Shown here: positions 23,172-35,200 of the stretch, piece by piece
How positions within the stretch are numbered: the first letter of the stretch is position 1
How the letters are laid out: the number at the start of each line of letters is the position of its first letter
Source of the DNA: Saccharum officinarum
Taxonomy: Eukaryota; Streptophyta; Magnoliopsida; Poales; Poaceae
Length of the DNA stretch: 64,000 bases
Assembly: GCA_020631735.1 (NCBI GenBank)
Contig: CM036191.1
Span: forward strand, 45,856,562 to 45,920,561
Direction of reading: 5' to 3'
Notes under the pieces: model-generated
Databases searched by the model: none
Told to the model about the DNA's origin: nothing
What the model saw: only the letters and a program-made list of their open reading frames with translations
Program-made: the position numbers and the translations under genes

Positions 23172-24056
23172 CACTTGTGACCTATCGAGGGTCTTTATTA
23201 TTGTACATTGAGCATAATAATTTATATTGAATAAATAATGTTCTAATTGTTGGACCATTATCCGAGTGGCTCCAATGTTTCCTTGAATCGACCAAGTATT
23301 TTCTTCGAGTAGATCGAGTACTTTCCTCCAGCAAATGGAGTAAAAGCACCATTAGTCAATAATGTCGTTTGGGCAGTGGATCACACATAGCAGCGGAGTC
23401 CTGCCATACATCACGGACACCTTTTGTCAGGTACATCGAGTACCTTCCTTGACCAGGTTCGTGGCTTATTAGTAGAATTATCTTACAAACGGGTCATAAG
23501 ATCTTAATCGATTTAGGCTGCATCTCAAATGAAATATGGGCCGGTGGTACCGCGAGAGGAACCGTCAATTAAGCTATAGGCATTTTGCGAAATGTGCCAA
23601 CAGCTGCCTCAAGTACTCTCCTAGCTCTGTGTGATGATGGGTCCAGCTTAAGCAATCCAATCGCTTGGGCCCACTGAGGAAACCCAATCTATTACGCGGT
23701 CCAACATATGTTCCATCGACGCCCACTCCGCTAGCAAAAAACCAAAAAAAAAAAACTAGAACAACTTACAATTTGGAGTGGACAGAGTTTTTTTCACTAG
23801 TTCACAAGGCATGTATGTGCATATCACCATTGTAGTGAAGTATAGAAGCTAACAGGACGACCAAACAGTGGTTTTCCTAGCGTTGGATGAACAATAAAGT
23901 GCCATTTCGATCCAGTCTATTTGACTAAATGTGGGACTAACAGGGCTCATGGATATTCAGTTTTAACTAAGTTTTTTAATATGATCATGGACTCATTATT
24001 CTATACTGGTAAATGTAAAAATTTGGTCTATGGGCAACTGACAATGACTGGGGATT
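23172..24056 (+). repeat. Dispersed repeat family R, copy B
   Basis: The reverse complement of copy A and parallel to copy C (30930-31661). It is uninterrupted where copy A holds the copia element, and has a single ATATG (complement at 23820-23824). It therefore shows the empty insertion site. No coding content is recognised. Confidence 0.8.
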
Positions 24057-24845
24057 GGAAACTATTGGGAACCAATACATTCTAAGGTCTTCTAGTTGTT
24101 GGCATTTAGTTTCTGTCACCATTTGGGGACAAGTTCTGAATTTACAGCTACATAGTGGGACGATCTATTAATGCTAAATAGGTTATATGGTTGCAGACGA
24201 AAATAGTACATTTTCTACTTCTCCAGTTCACCAGCACGATCATAACATGTTTTATGGTTGCCCTTGGTTTTACTATGACGAGAACCAAAATCCATACATT
24301 CTAGACATCCACATTAGGTCCTATGGTTGCAGGAAAACAAAGTAGTATATTTATGGCTCTGGATGAACAAGTATGAAATTTATAGTTTTATGCTCGCGCT
24401 ATTGGTTATTGCAACAAAATTACTCTTGTGGGTCTTACAATAGTTAAATACATAAGATAGACAAGCACCCGTTGGGACATTGAAGGCTAGTGCCAACCCG
24501 ACAGATGACAAATAAATAAATACATATATACATACAAAAAACAAATAGATAGGTTGGTACAGAGAGATAGAGATAGAGCAATAGATTTTCCTTTTTCATT
24601 ATTTTTTTTGGACAAATAGATAGACGGACAAACTGACGGATAAATGAAGAGATAGATAGCCACAACAAATAGTTGGGTAGGTACAGATAGAGAGAGAGGA
24701 ATGGAGATAAGTAGTGGTTGAGATGGAGATAGAGATAAAGATAGAGATAGAGATATAGATATAAATAGAGATAGAGATAAAGATAGAGATAGAGACAGAG
24801 ATAGAGATAGAGGCGGAAATAAATAAATTTTGACAAGTGCTATAC
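24057..24845. repeat. Unclassified DNA and GATAGA-type simple repeats
   Basis: 24057-24440 holds no gene I can see. From 24486 the sequence is purine-rich, and 24720-24815 is an imperfect (GATAGA)n array, AGATAGAGATAGAGAT and variants. Long ORFs on the minus strand rich in Leu, Tyr and Ser are translations of this repeat and are not genes. Confidence 0.85.
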
Positions 24846-25714
24846 ATTTGGCCTCTGGTGTGAACCTACCTTGCACAGAAACTAACACTGTCTCCAAATG
24901 GACCGAAACGAGCTTCTAATTGAGCCTCGTCACCCACAAGTACCATCCGGTGCATCCAAAACAATTTCTTAGCCTATGGTACGTATGACGCCAACCATGC
25001 ACCTATCACGCAACGAAGCAAACATTATATTCGAAAGGACCAAAAGGAGATTCTACATGACCCACGTCACCTAGGAGTTCCATCGGCTGCGTTCAAAATG
25101 ATTTCTGAGGCTATAATATGTTTGGTGCAAGCTGTGGATCTATCTTGCAACGAGACTAACACTATCTATAAAAGGACCGAAACGAGATTCTACATGACCC
25201 ACGTCACCTAGGAGTTTCATCGGGTGCGTCCAATATGATTTTCGAGCCAACAGTACGTTTGGCGCAAACCGTGCACCTATCTTGAGTCAAGATTAGCACT
25301 GTATCCAAGTGAACCGAAACGAGCTTCTATTTGAGTCTCGTCACCTTGGAGTATCATCTGGTGCGTCCAAAATGATTTCCGAGGCTATGATACATTTGGT
25401 GCAAATCGTGCACCTATGTTGCACCGAAACTAACACTATATCCAAATGGACCGAAACGAGCTTCCATTTGAGCCTCGTCATGTAGGAGTACCATCCGGTG
25501 CATCCAAAACAATTTCTGAGCCTATGGTATGTTTGGCGCAAATCGTGCATCTATCATGCACCAAAACTAACACTATCTCCAAAAGGTTGGAAACAAGATT
25601 CTACATGACCCACGTCACCTATGAGTTCCAACGGGTGCGTCCAAAGTAGTTTCTGAGGCTGTGGTACATTTGGTGCTAACTGTGGAACTATCTTGCACCG
25701 AGACTAACACGGTC
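24846..25714 (+). repeat. 137-bp tandem satellite, about six units
   Basis: A common register word falls at 24893, 25304, 25441 and 25578, and a second one at 24902, 25039, 25176, 25313, 25450 and 25587. All intervals are exactly 137 bp or multiples of it, so the array has no net indels. Units fall in two types by the sequence after the GAAACGAG word: GAGCCTCGTCAC (units 1, 4, 5) and GACCCACGTCAC (units 2, 3, 6). The period and several words agree with what I recall of the Andropogoneae centromeric satellite (sorghum CEN38 type, sugarcane SCEN). That identity needs a database comparison. The array is short and lies in transposon-rich DNA next to a gene. Confidence 0.85.
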
Positions 25715-25786
25715 TGTGCAAGATAGCGATAAAGAAAAGAGTAGTATTAGTATTGTCCTCTGGTGTCGGTCACCAAGTGCTATACA

Positions 25787-26720
25787 ATGAGGAATGTATA
25801 CCTGACAAGTGCCATTTTCCTGATACTTACGATCCTTTATTCAACCACTCCATCATGCCAAGGTAAACAGAGACAGATATAGTTACTTATACTTGGCATT
25901 GTTACATATTACTCCCTTCGTTCAAATAATAGTTCGCTTTGGCTGTGTTAGAACTCAAATGACTCCAATAACTTCGTGCAAGTTTGTTGTGAAAAAATAT
26001 AAAATAGTAGAAGTCCAAATAAAATACACTATCAAAACATATGTCCTGAAGAATTTAATAAAAGTAATATCACGTTTAGATGTTCAACCATTTTTCTCTA
26101 AACGTTGTCAATACTAGAGAAATTTTACTTCCAACAAATCTTGGTGGAGCTATGATTTGGAAGTGATGGAGTACCAAACATCATGTTTTGATTATTTTTT
26201 ATATGTTGCATGCATGTGTAGGCGAAGAGCAGCCTGAGGTGGCATGTGGTCCTCGTCCCCCCAAGCCTCCTGGGCCTCCTTTTACGCCAGTGCCTCATCC
26301 CCCAAGCCTCCTAGGCCTCCTATTACGCCAGTGCCTCATCCCCCCAAGCCTCCTAGGCCTCCTATTACGCCAGTGCCTCATCCCCCCAGTCCTCCTGGGC
26401 CTCCTTATATGCCAGTGCCACTTCCACCTGGACCACCACCCCCACACAGTTTGTTGCTGGCAGAGCAGCCCCAGGTGGTACGCGGTCCTCGTCCCCCCAA
26501 GCCTCCAATGCCTCCTATGCCGCCAAAGCCGCCAATGACGCCTCGTCCACCTCGACCACCCCCGCACAGTTTGTTGCAGGCTGAGCCAAAGTCCGAGACA
26601 TGCTACACATTCTCTCCAGCTGGCTGTGAGCAGATGTGCAAGGAAAACGGCTTCGAAACCAAACATAGCTACTACATAGAGAGGCAGGATTCTAAATGGG
26701 AATGCTGCTGCCCACATTAA
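25787..26720 (+). pseudogene. Secreted proline-rich protein with cysteine-rich tail, two exons, frameshifted
   Basis: Exon 1 (25787-25862) encodes a convincing signal peptide (MRNVYLTSAIFLILTILYST...). A donor AAG|GTAAAC at 25863 and acceptor TGTGTAG ending at 26221 join in phase to exon 2. Exon 2 encodes GEEQPEVACGPRPPKPPGPP, a proline-rich region of about 14-residue repeats, a second GPRPPKPP block, and a cysteine-rich tail (CYTFSPAGCEQMCKENGF ... WECCCPH) with spacing C-x7-C-x3-C-x21-CCC, ending at TAA 26718. The first DNA repeat is 41 bp and the second 42 bp: a C-run at 26299-26303 is one base short, shifting the frame. Either the gene is dead or this is a consensus error. It should be apoplastic. 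The family is unrecognised; small secreted cysteine-rich peptides are the nearest idea. Confidence 0.6.
25910..26173. mobile_element. Stowaway-like MITE in the intron
   Basis: The segment CTCCCTTCGTTC... to ...GAAGTGATGGAG (25912-26171) has terminal repeats of the Stowaway consensus (CTCCCTCCGTTC), one end degraded. TA dinucleotides flank it at 25910-25911 and 26172-26173. It fills most of the 359-bp intron of the proline-rich gene. Confidence 0.75.
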
Positions 26721-26756
26721 GCAATGTAACCACAAGCATCTGTTTGATGGCAACAC

Positions 26757-26762
26757 AATAAA
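26757..26762 (+). terminator. Poly(A) signal of the proline-rich gene
   Basis: AATAAA lies 37 bp after the stop codon in a T-rich context that follows, a normal position for a plant near-upstream element. Confidence 0.55.
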
Positions 26763-27044
26763 AATGGTTGTTTTTCTTGCGTACATGCATTTGATGCTGT
26801 TTTTAATTTGTTCTTACTCACAAACATATGGGCCTGGCATGGGAGCGATAGCTAGAGCGAACTCCTAGTACAAACTAAACAGGGAATGATGCTGGAAAGT
26901 GGCCCCCATGCAACACGCAGCACACAAATTAAACTTACTTTGTACCAGTAAAAACAATGGATGCATGTAAGAACGAATTAAGGGCATGCCAACCCTAGTG
27001 GTTTCTTGCCGTTAATGAGGACGCCATTGCAGCAAGAGATTTAA
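26763..27044. other. Intergenic, nothing recognised
   Basis: About 280 bp lie between the gene's poly(A) signal and the start of similarity to family E (27045 matches 41789 onward). No gene or element end was identified. Confidence 0.6.
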
Positions 27045-27841
27045 TAAAAAAGAGAAAGAAATGATTTCTCAATGGACATATGATGATTTTGGCTCCAAAA
27101 GGCCAAAGCAAAATAAATAAAGAAAACTGCTTGTCTCGTATTGAGGCCACATAGACTCGTTTCCATCCATAGGCCCTGCCATCTTCTCACTGACGTTAGG
27201 GGGCTACTGTGACCGTATTCGCTTGCGACGGCAGCGGCAATGCTGCATCTTGTCGATGCTCTGCCATGGACATGCATGCACAGCTGCCACTCAATGGCAC
27301 CCACAGCAATCGCTCGCCTGTGAATTGCCTGCGGCCATGCTAGCCCTTCCGCGTGCCATTCTGCTCACCTATGCTCTCTCCCAATAAATTTTGTTGTCCC
27401 TTATGAGTACTATTAAAAAGATTTTTGGAGACTACTATTAAAAATATTTTTGGAGACGCGCCATTACTTGTCTCTCAGTACCTCTCTCTCCCCTTCTCTT
27501 GGTAGCCCACTTCTCCAGTTAGAGCGGCGCCACCTCCACTTCAATGAGCTCCCTCAGTCCTCTCTCTCGCCAACCACTCCAACCCCCATTGCTCCCCACC
27601 CAACCCAGTCGGTGACGCTTGTCTCGGGGCTCTCCTCGGTCCATGGTGCATGTTCAGTGTGGCTTGGCGGCAGGCTCTCTATGGGCTTTGCTTTGGACTC
27701 AGCTGCTAATTTTTTGAAATCGATTTGAGAGATGGACACAAGGCTCTCTATGAGCCTGCCTATGTCTGTAAATATTCTATTGACAGTCTTAGATTGTCTT
27801 CTATTTGTTAGTGCAAGCCACTCATCCCCTTGCAGCCTCGT
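27045..27841 (+). repeat. CACTA-like family E, copy 1 (left part)
   Basis: Collinear with 41789-43300 (copy 2), which includes AAATGATTTCTCAATGGAC, a GC-rich block with chance ORFs, and TTTTTGGAGAC words. Copy 2 has additional GGAGGC/GCCTCC subterminal-type repeats. The solo LTR at 27842-29728 interrupts copy 1, and the family continues at 29729. CACTA assignment is tentative, from the subterminal-repeat style. Confidence 0.6.
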
Positions 27842-29728
27842 TGTAAGGTCCAAATAGGCTAGAGGGGGGGTGAATAGCCTAATTAAAACTTCTACAAGAA
27901 TTACTTAACCACACGTTAGTACGAAAGGTGGCGAAGCAAATGCACTAGCTCTAACTAATTAAGCAAGTCACCTACACAAGTCTATAACAAAGCTATTCAC
28001 TAAACACAACAACAACTACAAGCTAGAAACAAGAAGTAATACAAGAGAGGAGCTTTGAGTGATTATACCGCCGTGTAGAGATGAGAAGTACCAATCAATC
28101 AATCGCACAAGAGAAATCCTCGGGAAAAGATTGACACAAGAATTTATCCCGAGGTTCACTTGCTTCCTGGCAAGCTACTCCCCGTTGTGGCGATACACCA
28201 ACTTGTCGGTTCGCGAGCTAATTGACTATCAAGAGTCAAGCCCTCGGCGGGCGCCGTACAACCGCACACAAGATGGGGATCCTCCAAGCCACGAGCTCCA
28301 CTAGAGTATCCAATTCGCGAACTCCCACGGGGAAGGATCAAGAACCCCTTACAACACTTGGTGAAGGCTCTAACAATCTCCAATTGCGAGCTCAATCACC
28401 TCCGCTGCTCCAAGCCGTCTACCGTGTCGGGAAACACGGAAGAGTAACAAGAAATCCGCAGCAACTCGAAGATCAAGTGCCTCTAGAATGCAACTCTCAA
28501 GCAATGCACTTGAATCTCACTCAATCTCACTCAAGATGTGCAACTATGCAAGGAGATAAGTGGAGGGGTTATTCTCTAGCTCAAAGTATGTCTCCAGGTC
28601 TCAAAATGTGCAAGAGATCCTCTCAAACCCCGGCCAACGTCTATTTATAACGAAGGGGTACGCAGCTAGCCGTTAGAAACTTAAACAGCCGAGATCGCGC
28701 TGACCGGACGCGCCGGTCATACTGACCGGACGAGCCGGTCACACTGACCGGACGCGCCGGTCGCGCAACGGCTAATTTCCGAAACACTGACTGGACGCGC
28801 TGGTCGCGCAGACCGGACGCGCTAGATGCGACCGGACACGCTGGTCCCACAACTGACCGGATGCGCTGGTCAGGCCTGAGTAGCGCACAACGAAACAACG
28901 ACCGGACGCGCTGTAGAACTGACCGGACGCCACAGTGTCAGTGTCCGATTAGAGTCCAGTAAGCTCCCTAGATGATCGGACGCGTCCGATCGACAGTAAC
29001 CGGACACGCTGCGCGTCCAATCATCAAACTAAAAAACGCGCAGACGCTGAACACTGACCGGACGCGTCCGGTCATACAGAGACCGCGTCCGGTCCAGCGT
29101 CCGGTCATCTCTGTGACCTCCGTTCGCCTCCGTTTCTTTTCCAACTTCCGGCGCAGTGGAAAAAAGGCATTTCACTTCTCTAAAAAGCGCTGAATCCCGC
29201 CTCGCAAGCTCGGCGGGAGGGAGAGAGGAACCCAAACCCCTCTCTACCGCTCAAACTCTACCGCCTTCACAAGTGTGCTAACACCACCATGTGTAAATCA
29301 CCATGTGCATGTGTGTTAGAATTTCACAAACATTTTCCAAGGTGTTATGTTAGGTCTTTACTAGATCCTAATGCATATGCTCAAGACAATGATCTAGTGG
29401 CACTTGATTTCCGAGCTAACCGTGATTGCCCCTCTTGATAGTCGGCTATGTAACCTAAACCCGGTCAATCACTTCTCTACTCATCTTAGACCGGCAAAAG
29501 GAAAACCCTATGGTTATACCCTTGCCTTGCGCTCTTAGTTCCTTCTCTTCCACTTGATCATCATGTACACCATATTATGTGCATCTCCACCACTTTTGAT
29601 CTTGTGGCCATCACTCCATGCCACATGCTCCTTCATCACGTGTGTTGCTTATGCCTAACTCAAAACACTTAACACATGGCATTAGCAACTTAGTGTCATT
29701 AATTACCAAAACCAAACTTGGGCTTTCA
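27842..29728 (-). mobile_element. Solo LTR, 1.9 kb, target duplication CTCGT/CTCAT
   Basis: On the minus strand it starts TGAAAGCCCAAGTTTGG at 29728 and ends CCCTCTAGCCTATTTGGA then CCTTACA at 27842. Flanking 5-mers are CTCGT (27837-27841) and CTCAT (29729-29733), one CpG-type transition apart. Copy 2 of family E near 43295-43315 shows the uninterrupted site, supporting a clean insertion followed by LTR-LTR recombination. It contains a palindromic GACCGG minisatellite (28690-29110). Host family not identified. Confidence 0.75.
28690..29110. repeat. Palindromic GACCGGACGCGCCGGTC-type minisatellite
   Basis: About 13 irregular copies of a near-palindrome (GACCGG, five-base centre, CCGGTC) are spaced 20-60 bp apart inside the solo LTR. 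Copies are eroded mainly at CpG sites (CG to TG or CA). The arms could form hairpins in RNA or cruciforms in DNA. Confidence 0.8.
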
Positions 29729-30290
29729 CTCATTGCGCATGCTTGCCCCTGAGCGCACCATGCCACTTTTTCATGCACATACACTACTGTCGAAACGCTC
29801 TTTCGAGGCGGTTGGAAAGGGTTTAGAGATGTGGACGCTACATCTTCCTCTACCCATGTGTCTCTAGAAGTCAACTATTTCTAGAGGCGGTTGTCCAGCT
29901 GTCCCAAGAAATAGATTTTTAGAAGTGGCTAGGAACAAGAGACACCTCTAAATATGGATTTCTAGAGGCCGTTATGGTTCACAGCCACCTCTAGAATATT
30001 TTCCCGCCAAAATTGAGAATTCAAATTTCAAATTCTGAGCACACGTATAATGTGTGTGTATATGTATATTCCTTGTTTCTACAAAATGTCACATGTTCTT
30101 CTCTAGTACATGTCTCACATAGGCTTCTACCTTCATAATGAAGATCAGCATTTTGTGAGCAAGGAACTGGAGGTGTAGCACACTACACATATATGTATAC
30201 CTGTCTAGGTACAGGGTACCCTATGTCTACTAGAGAATCGATCTCTTATGCTCGAGTGTTTATAGGGGCCCTGATGAGGTTGTCTGCTAT
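29729..30290 (+). repeat. CACTA-like family E, copy 1 (right part)
   Basis: Continues family E after the solo LTR. The segment CACTACTGTCGAAACG... near 29772 carries repeated CTAGAGGCGG / CACCTCTA words and is shared with copy 2 (43366) and copy 3 (53691). Because sequence on both sides of CACTA is shared by the copies, the CACTA here is internal to a larger family unit. The stretch 30120-30290 also matches 45745-45900. Confidence 0.6.
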
Positions 30291-31661
30291 GAACTAGCTC
30301 TAATGAGACATAGATCTCTACTACCTACCTCACCATATATAGTCCGGGAGGTAGGGTTCCCTTGTTAGTTACATGTAAGGTTTCCTAGATTGTTTCGAGG
30401 AAATCTATCGCATCCTATAGGATCAACACTAAAATCTTGGTTTTCAATCATCCTCCATTGATAGCTAGCTTTCAAGTTGTTGTGAGATCAGAAAATGGAG
30501 CAATGAATCTGAGGTGCCTCACCTTCCTTAGCCTTCATATTCTGCTTGTGATGCTAGGATGTGTGGATCATCACTATCCGATCCACCTACACCATCTTCT
30601 AGTTCGCCTATAAAATCGGATGTGGTGGAGTTCTTTGTAGAACAAACAATTCCTTCTACCTCCTTGAAGTTCTTATGTGGAATAGATATTTCGAGCATCC
30701 ACCATGTCATGCCTGACCTAGTGTTCTTGGTTGCCAGTTATGGTCTAATGACCCATTGGGGATCTAGGGGTGCTTGCGTATATGACAATTCTACCCCACA
30801 TTCTTAGGCATGACAAGCCCCTCCAGCATCGAAGCTTTCTTCAACCTTAGGTGTAGGGCAGAAGACGTGTTTGCAATGAAAATGAGTGTCAGGTAGCCTC
30901 ATACTCAGAAGGTCTTTGTTATTGTATACCTTGTGACCTATCGAGGGTCTTTATTATTGTACATCGAGCATAATAATTTATATTGAATAAATAATGTTCT
31001 GATTGTTGGATCATTATCCGAATGGCTCTAATGTTTCCTTGAATTGATCGAGTATTTTCTTCGAGTAGATCGAGTACTTTCCTCCAGCAGATGGAGTAAA
31101 AGCACCATTAGTCAATAACGTCGTTTAGGCAGTGGATCACACAGAGCAGCAGAGTCATGCCATACATCAATTACGACTTCATTCTAGTGATACACATCAC
31201 AGACTCCTTTTGTCAGGTACATCGAGTACCTTCCTTGACCAAATTCGTGGCTTATCGGTAGAGTTATCTTACAGATGGGTCATAAGATCTTAATTGATTT
31301 AGGCTCTGCATCTCAAATGAAATATGGGTCGGACGGTACCCCGAGATGAACCGTAAATTAAGATATAGGAATTTTGTGAAATGTGCCAACAACTGCCTCA
31401 AGTACTCACCTTGCTCTGTGTGATGATGGGTATAGCTTAAGCAATCCAATCGCTCAGGCCCACTGAGGAAACCCAATCTATTATGTGGTCCAACATATGT
31501 CCCAATGATGCCCACTCTGTTAGCAAAAAACTTAAAAAACTAGAACAACTTACAATTTGGAGTGGACAGAGTTTTTTTTCACCAGTTCACAAGGCATGTA
31601 TGTGTGTATGACCATTCTAGTGAAGTATAGAAGCTGACAGGATGACCAAATAGTGGTTTTC
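30291..31661 (+). repeat. Dispersed repeat family R, copy C
   Basis: 30508-31320 matches copy D (36138-37000), and 30930-31661 matches copies B and A. It follows family E without a visible boundary, suggesting E and R are parts of one large, decayed element. Around 30528-30807 both strands are open and the minus-strand word HKNxKExEGIVCSxKNSTT is shared with copy D, but no family is recognised. It is cut at 31662 by an LTR. Confidence 0.65.
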
Positions 31662-32253
31662 TGTAACACCCCAGTGTTATGCTTGCATCGTTGCACTTGC
31701 ATTACATGAGCATAAGCATCCTTCATCCATGCATGAGCAATATACCTAAAACATCTAAATGAAACTAGTGAAACATTGTTATGAAACATACAGGTTAAAC
31801 ATGTGAAACACTCTTGTGAAACATATGAAACATACACATGAAACATGGTAACACATACATGGGACTAACTCATGTGAAATAGGTGAAATGAACCAAAGTT
31901 GGTTTCTCATGGGTTCTCTTGAACAAAAAGAAAAACTAGCCTATATTTCTCAAGTCTTTTCTCGAATGTGAACTTGTGAAGCTTGCATGTTGGTTGCCCT
32001 GCTGAATAAGTGTTCTTTGTGTTGGTTTTGAAAATTTTGTCTCCCATTGCAATTGCAACGTACAAAACTTTTTATGCATGAGTGTTTTCCAAACTATATA
32101 CATGGTCCTATACATTTGCATGCAACTAAAACTATACAAAAAAATATCATCGTTTTGGCTGTTTTCATATGCATCCTTATAATAAAGTTGTGTCATTAGC
32201 ACGAGAACTATACTAGTGTATGACAAGGGTTCAGTGGCGCGAGGAATGTGAGC
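31662..32253 (+). repeat. Truncated gypsy-type LTR (G4)
   Basis: It starts TGTAACACCCCAGTGTTATG, the start type of the other gypsy LTRs here, in plus orientation. It then has an array of GTGAAACA/GAAACAT words at 31765-31850. It runs into the G5 solo LTR at 32254 with no recognisable 3' end, PBS or coding sequence. It is probably a broken LTR into whose remains G5 inserted. Confidence 0.5.
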
Positions 32254-35200
32254 CACCTTCTCACACCCAATTTTCTAAAGAACAAAACCAGACTAATCAT
32301 ATGTGTGCCCAGGAAGTCCACACATATGTCAGAATGAAAAAGTATTAGAAACAATGTTATTATATAACATATACATAGCTATATTAACACTTACATCAGA
32401 GTATCACGGAACGGTGACTAAACTTCAGGCTCCATTCTTCTCAGGGATGGCTGACTGGTGGCTCTGTATGCCAAACACTTCTGAAAAAACTTCTGGAAAC
32501 TCCACTACCTCTTTATCCTTCTTTTGAGCAACACCTTACTACACACTGAGGTGTGGGGGGAATAGCAAGAGTGAGTCTATGTCGAACTCAACAAATATAA
32601 CATGGGGTTCATGAGGCTCAAAAGGGTGACACTGGTTTACTGCGGTTAGCTTTTATGAATCATACATTTTAATAGATAGAGTAGCAACAGGTTTATCACA
32701 ATTCCCTCCATCAACAATGATCAAGTAATTATGAATAACAAATAGCAAAAACATAAAGCCATTAATGTATATCTATTCCGTGAAGGTCAAAGGCCGCTCG
32801 TGTCCATGAGCACGGCTGTTATAATAGTTTATTAAACTCTGCGCAGAGGTGTACACTTTCACTGTGAGTCATGATTTCCAAATGCATGGGGTAGCTAGTC
32901 CCAAAACACCGAAAATCATATAAAGTTATTCAAAAGTTTGTCTAACAAGTTAGGGCCACTAGGTTTCATCAGTCAGTCTATGTGATACAACTAGTCCCAG
33001 GGATCCACAGTCTGCTTTTCCCCATTTAGCCACAAGGGTAACCTCTAACAAGCTAGAAAAGGTCCTCATACTGAGCTAAAGCCAGAGCCATATAGCCCTC
33101 ACAATTGTACTATAAGTTCCGGATGTTCGCTTACAGATAAGTCCTTAAGAAGAGAAACTAGAGCACCATAAAAACAACCCAATATGCTCTAGCCCACTTG
33201 AGCCATGTTGCTTTAAAACATATTTTAAACGTTTATTGCATATACCCTTAGTCAAGTTACAGATCATGGTTATTTATCTTGAGCACTAGCATAAATACTA
33301 CCTAATGCAATGTCCCATGGGTGTCAAGGTACAAGATACAAAAGCTAGGATATCCTTAGTGGTAACAAGGTAGACACATGCACATGAATGAAGTGTATTA
33401 AAGGTGAATAGGAAACAAGAATAATCCCATGCTATACTTGCCTTATAACTTGCTTTATGCCCAAAGCAACTTGCTCTGAAAAACCTCAACATAATCTTTC
33501 ATTCGCAACTTCTGCCACTTAGCTTCTAGTCTCCAGCAACACTTACGTTCGGTTCTCGTTCTACTCGTAGCAAGCACCAAACATAGGGAAACATACAAGC
33601 AGCAAATAAAAGCAATTAAAAACAATACATCACACAAGATAAAACAACGTACTAAAAAAAGAGCTACCGGCTACGATCACGAGAACACAAGAAATGCCGA
33701 GAATAGAGCTACGATTAAAAGAAATAGCTACCAGCAAATTTATATTATAAAAGAAAAGAAAAGCCTACATACTTAATTTAAGCAAAACCATGTGAAGCAT
33801 ATTAATTCAGATTACGCAAATCATATTTTAGTTTAGAAACTAATTTAAAACTAATCATGTTTTATTTATAAATATTGATGTACCATTCAAGCAAGTTAAC
33901 TTTACAAAAAATAGATTTATGTGAGCATCTGATCGAGTTATATAATAGGGTTTAAACCACACAATTCATAATTAATGAAAACATAATTAATAAGTGTTTA
34001 TAAAAGATCGATGTGAAAACCCTGAATTTCTTTTACATGGAAAACTAATTACATAGATATTAATCAAACACATAAATATGTGGCATGGGGAACCTTCACA
34101 TCTAGATAGAAGATCACGTTGCTAAACTGACATACTCATCATCCTTGGCTTTGCTAGCTGGCATTATTGACATGCATGCACAATCCTATTTGCTTGTTTC
34201 ATTTTAATTGAGCAAACCATGTCAAAGTTATGAATATTAGATTGGTCAAAACACAATTTAATTCAAAAGTCGGGTTGAAGCTAGTCATATTTTATTTATA
34301 ATAAGTAATGTCATAAAATTTAATTAGGTCAACTTTGACTTTGCAAAATAAAAATATAGGTGAGAGCATCTAAACAAGTTTGAAATATGCATCGTGTTCA
34401 AACTAAGCCCATTATCATTTAGAAATACATTTAGGTTAGTAATTAATCATATTAATTTTTATGTATAAAATACTGAAGGGTAACACCTATATTGCTTTTA
34501 GCAAATCAAAGTTATTTAAATAAACATTAACCAAGTCACATCTAAGATGACCTTATCCGAATCTTGATTAAACTAAGCAAAACATAATATATTCCCTATG
34601 TTACCTTTACTCATAATCATTAATCAAATTAATTGCACAACCACTAGTAAGATTAATAGGATTAAATTCTTAAAGACCTAATGTGACATGATAAACATCA
34701 TTACTAATGCGTAGTTTACATCGGCACAATCACGACTCGACACCCACAACATCGCAACCCTAATTCGTTTTCTAATTAAAAGCTATTAAATTATTATTAC
34801 TCATATTAGTATTTGAATCAATAAATTCTTAACTAAATGACATGCTAAACAATGCCACTACTGCATAGAGCACATCGATATGAAATTAACGCAACTAAAA
34901 TAGAGCAAAACGGACTTAAAACGAATAAACTATGGCTAATCTCGTTGGGTGGCAAAACTGCAAATACTTCATCTTGTACCTTGGGCTTCTTCCTCACGTG
35001 AACGTGGCCATGACCTTGAAGGAGCAGGGAGGGAATTCGGATGAGGCTCCGGCCAGGGCCAGGGCGGCTCGGCCGGCCGACCAGCAAGGGCGCGGTGCAG
35101 GGCACACACGGGCCAGGGCAGGGGCCGGCTCGGCGCCTACGGCCATGGCAGAGCAGCCACGGACGACGGCGGTGCTGCTGGCCTGCAGCGCAGCACACGA

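Noticed and set aside
24444..24897. 130-codon minus-strand frames
   Set aside because: Translations of the GATAGA simple repeat (Leu-Tyr and Leu-Ser strings).
29772..29776. CACTA at 29772 as a transposon terminus
   Set aside because: The sequences left of CACTA are shared by copies at 43320 and 53650, so it is internal to the family here.
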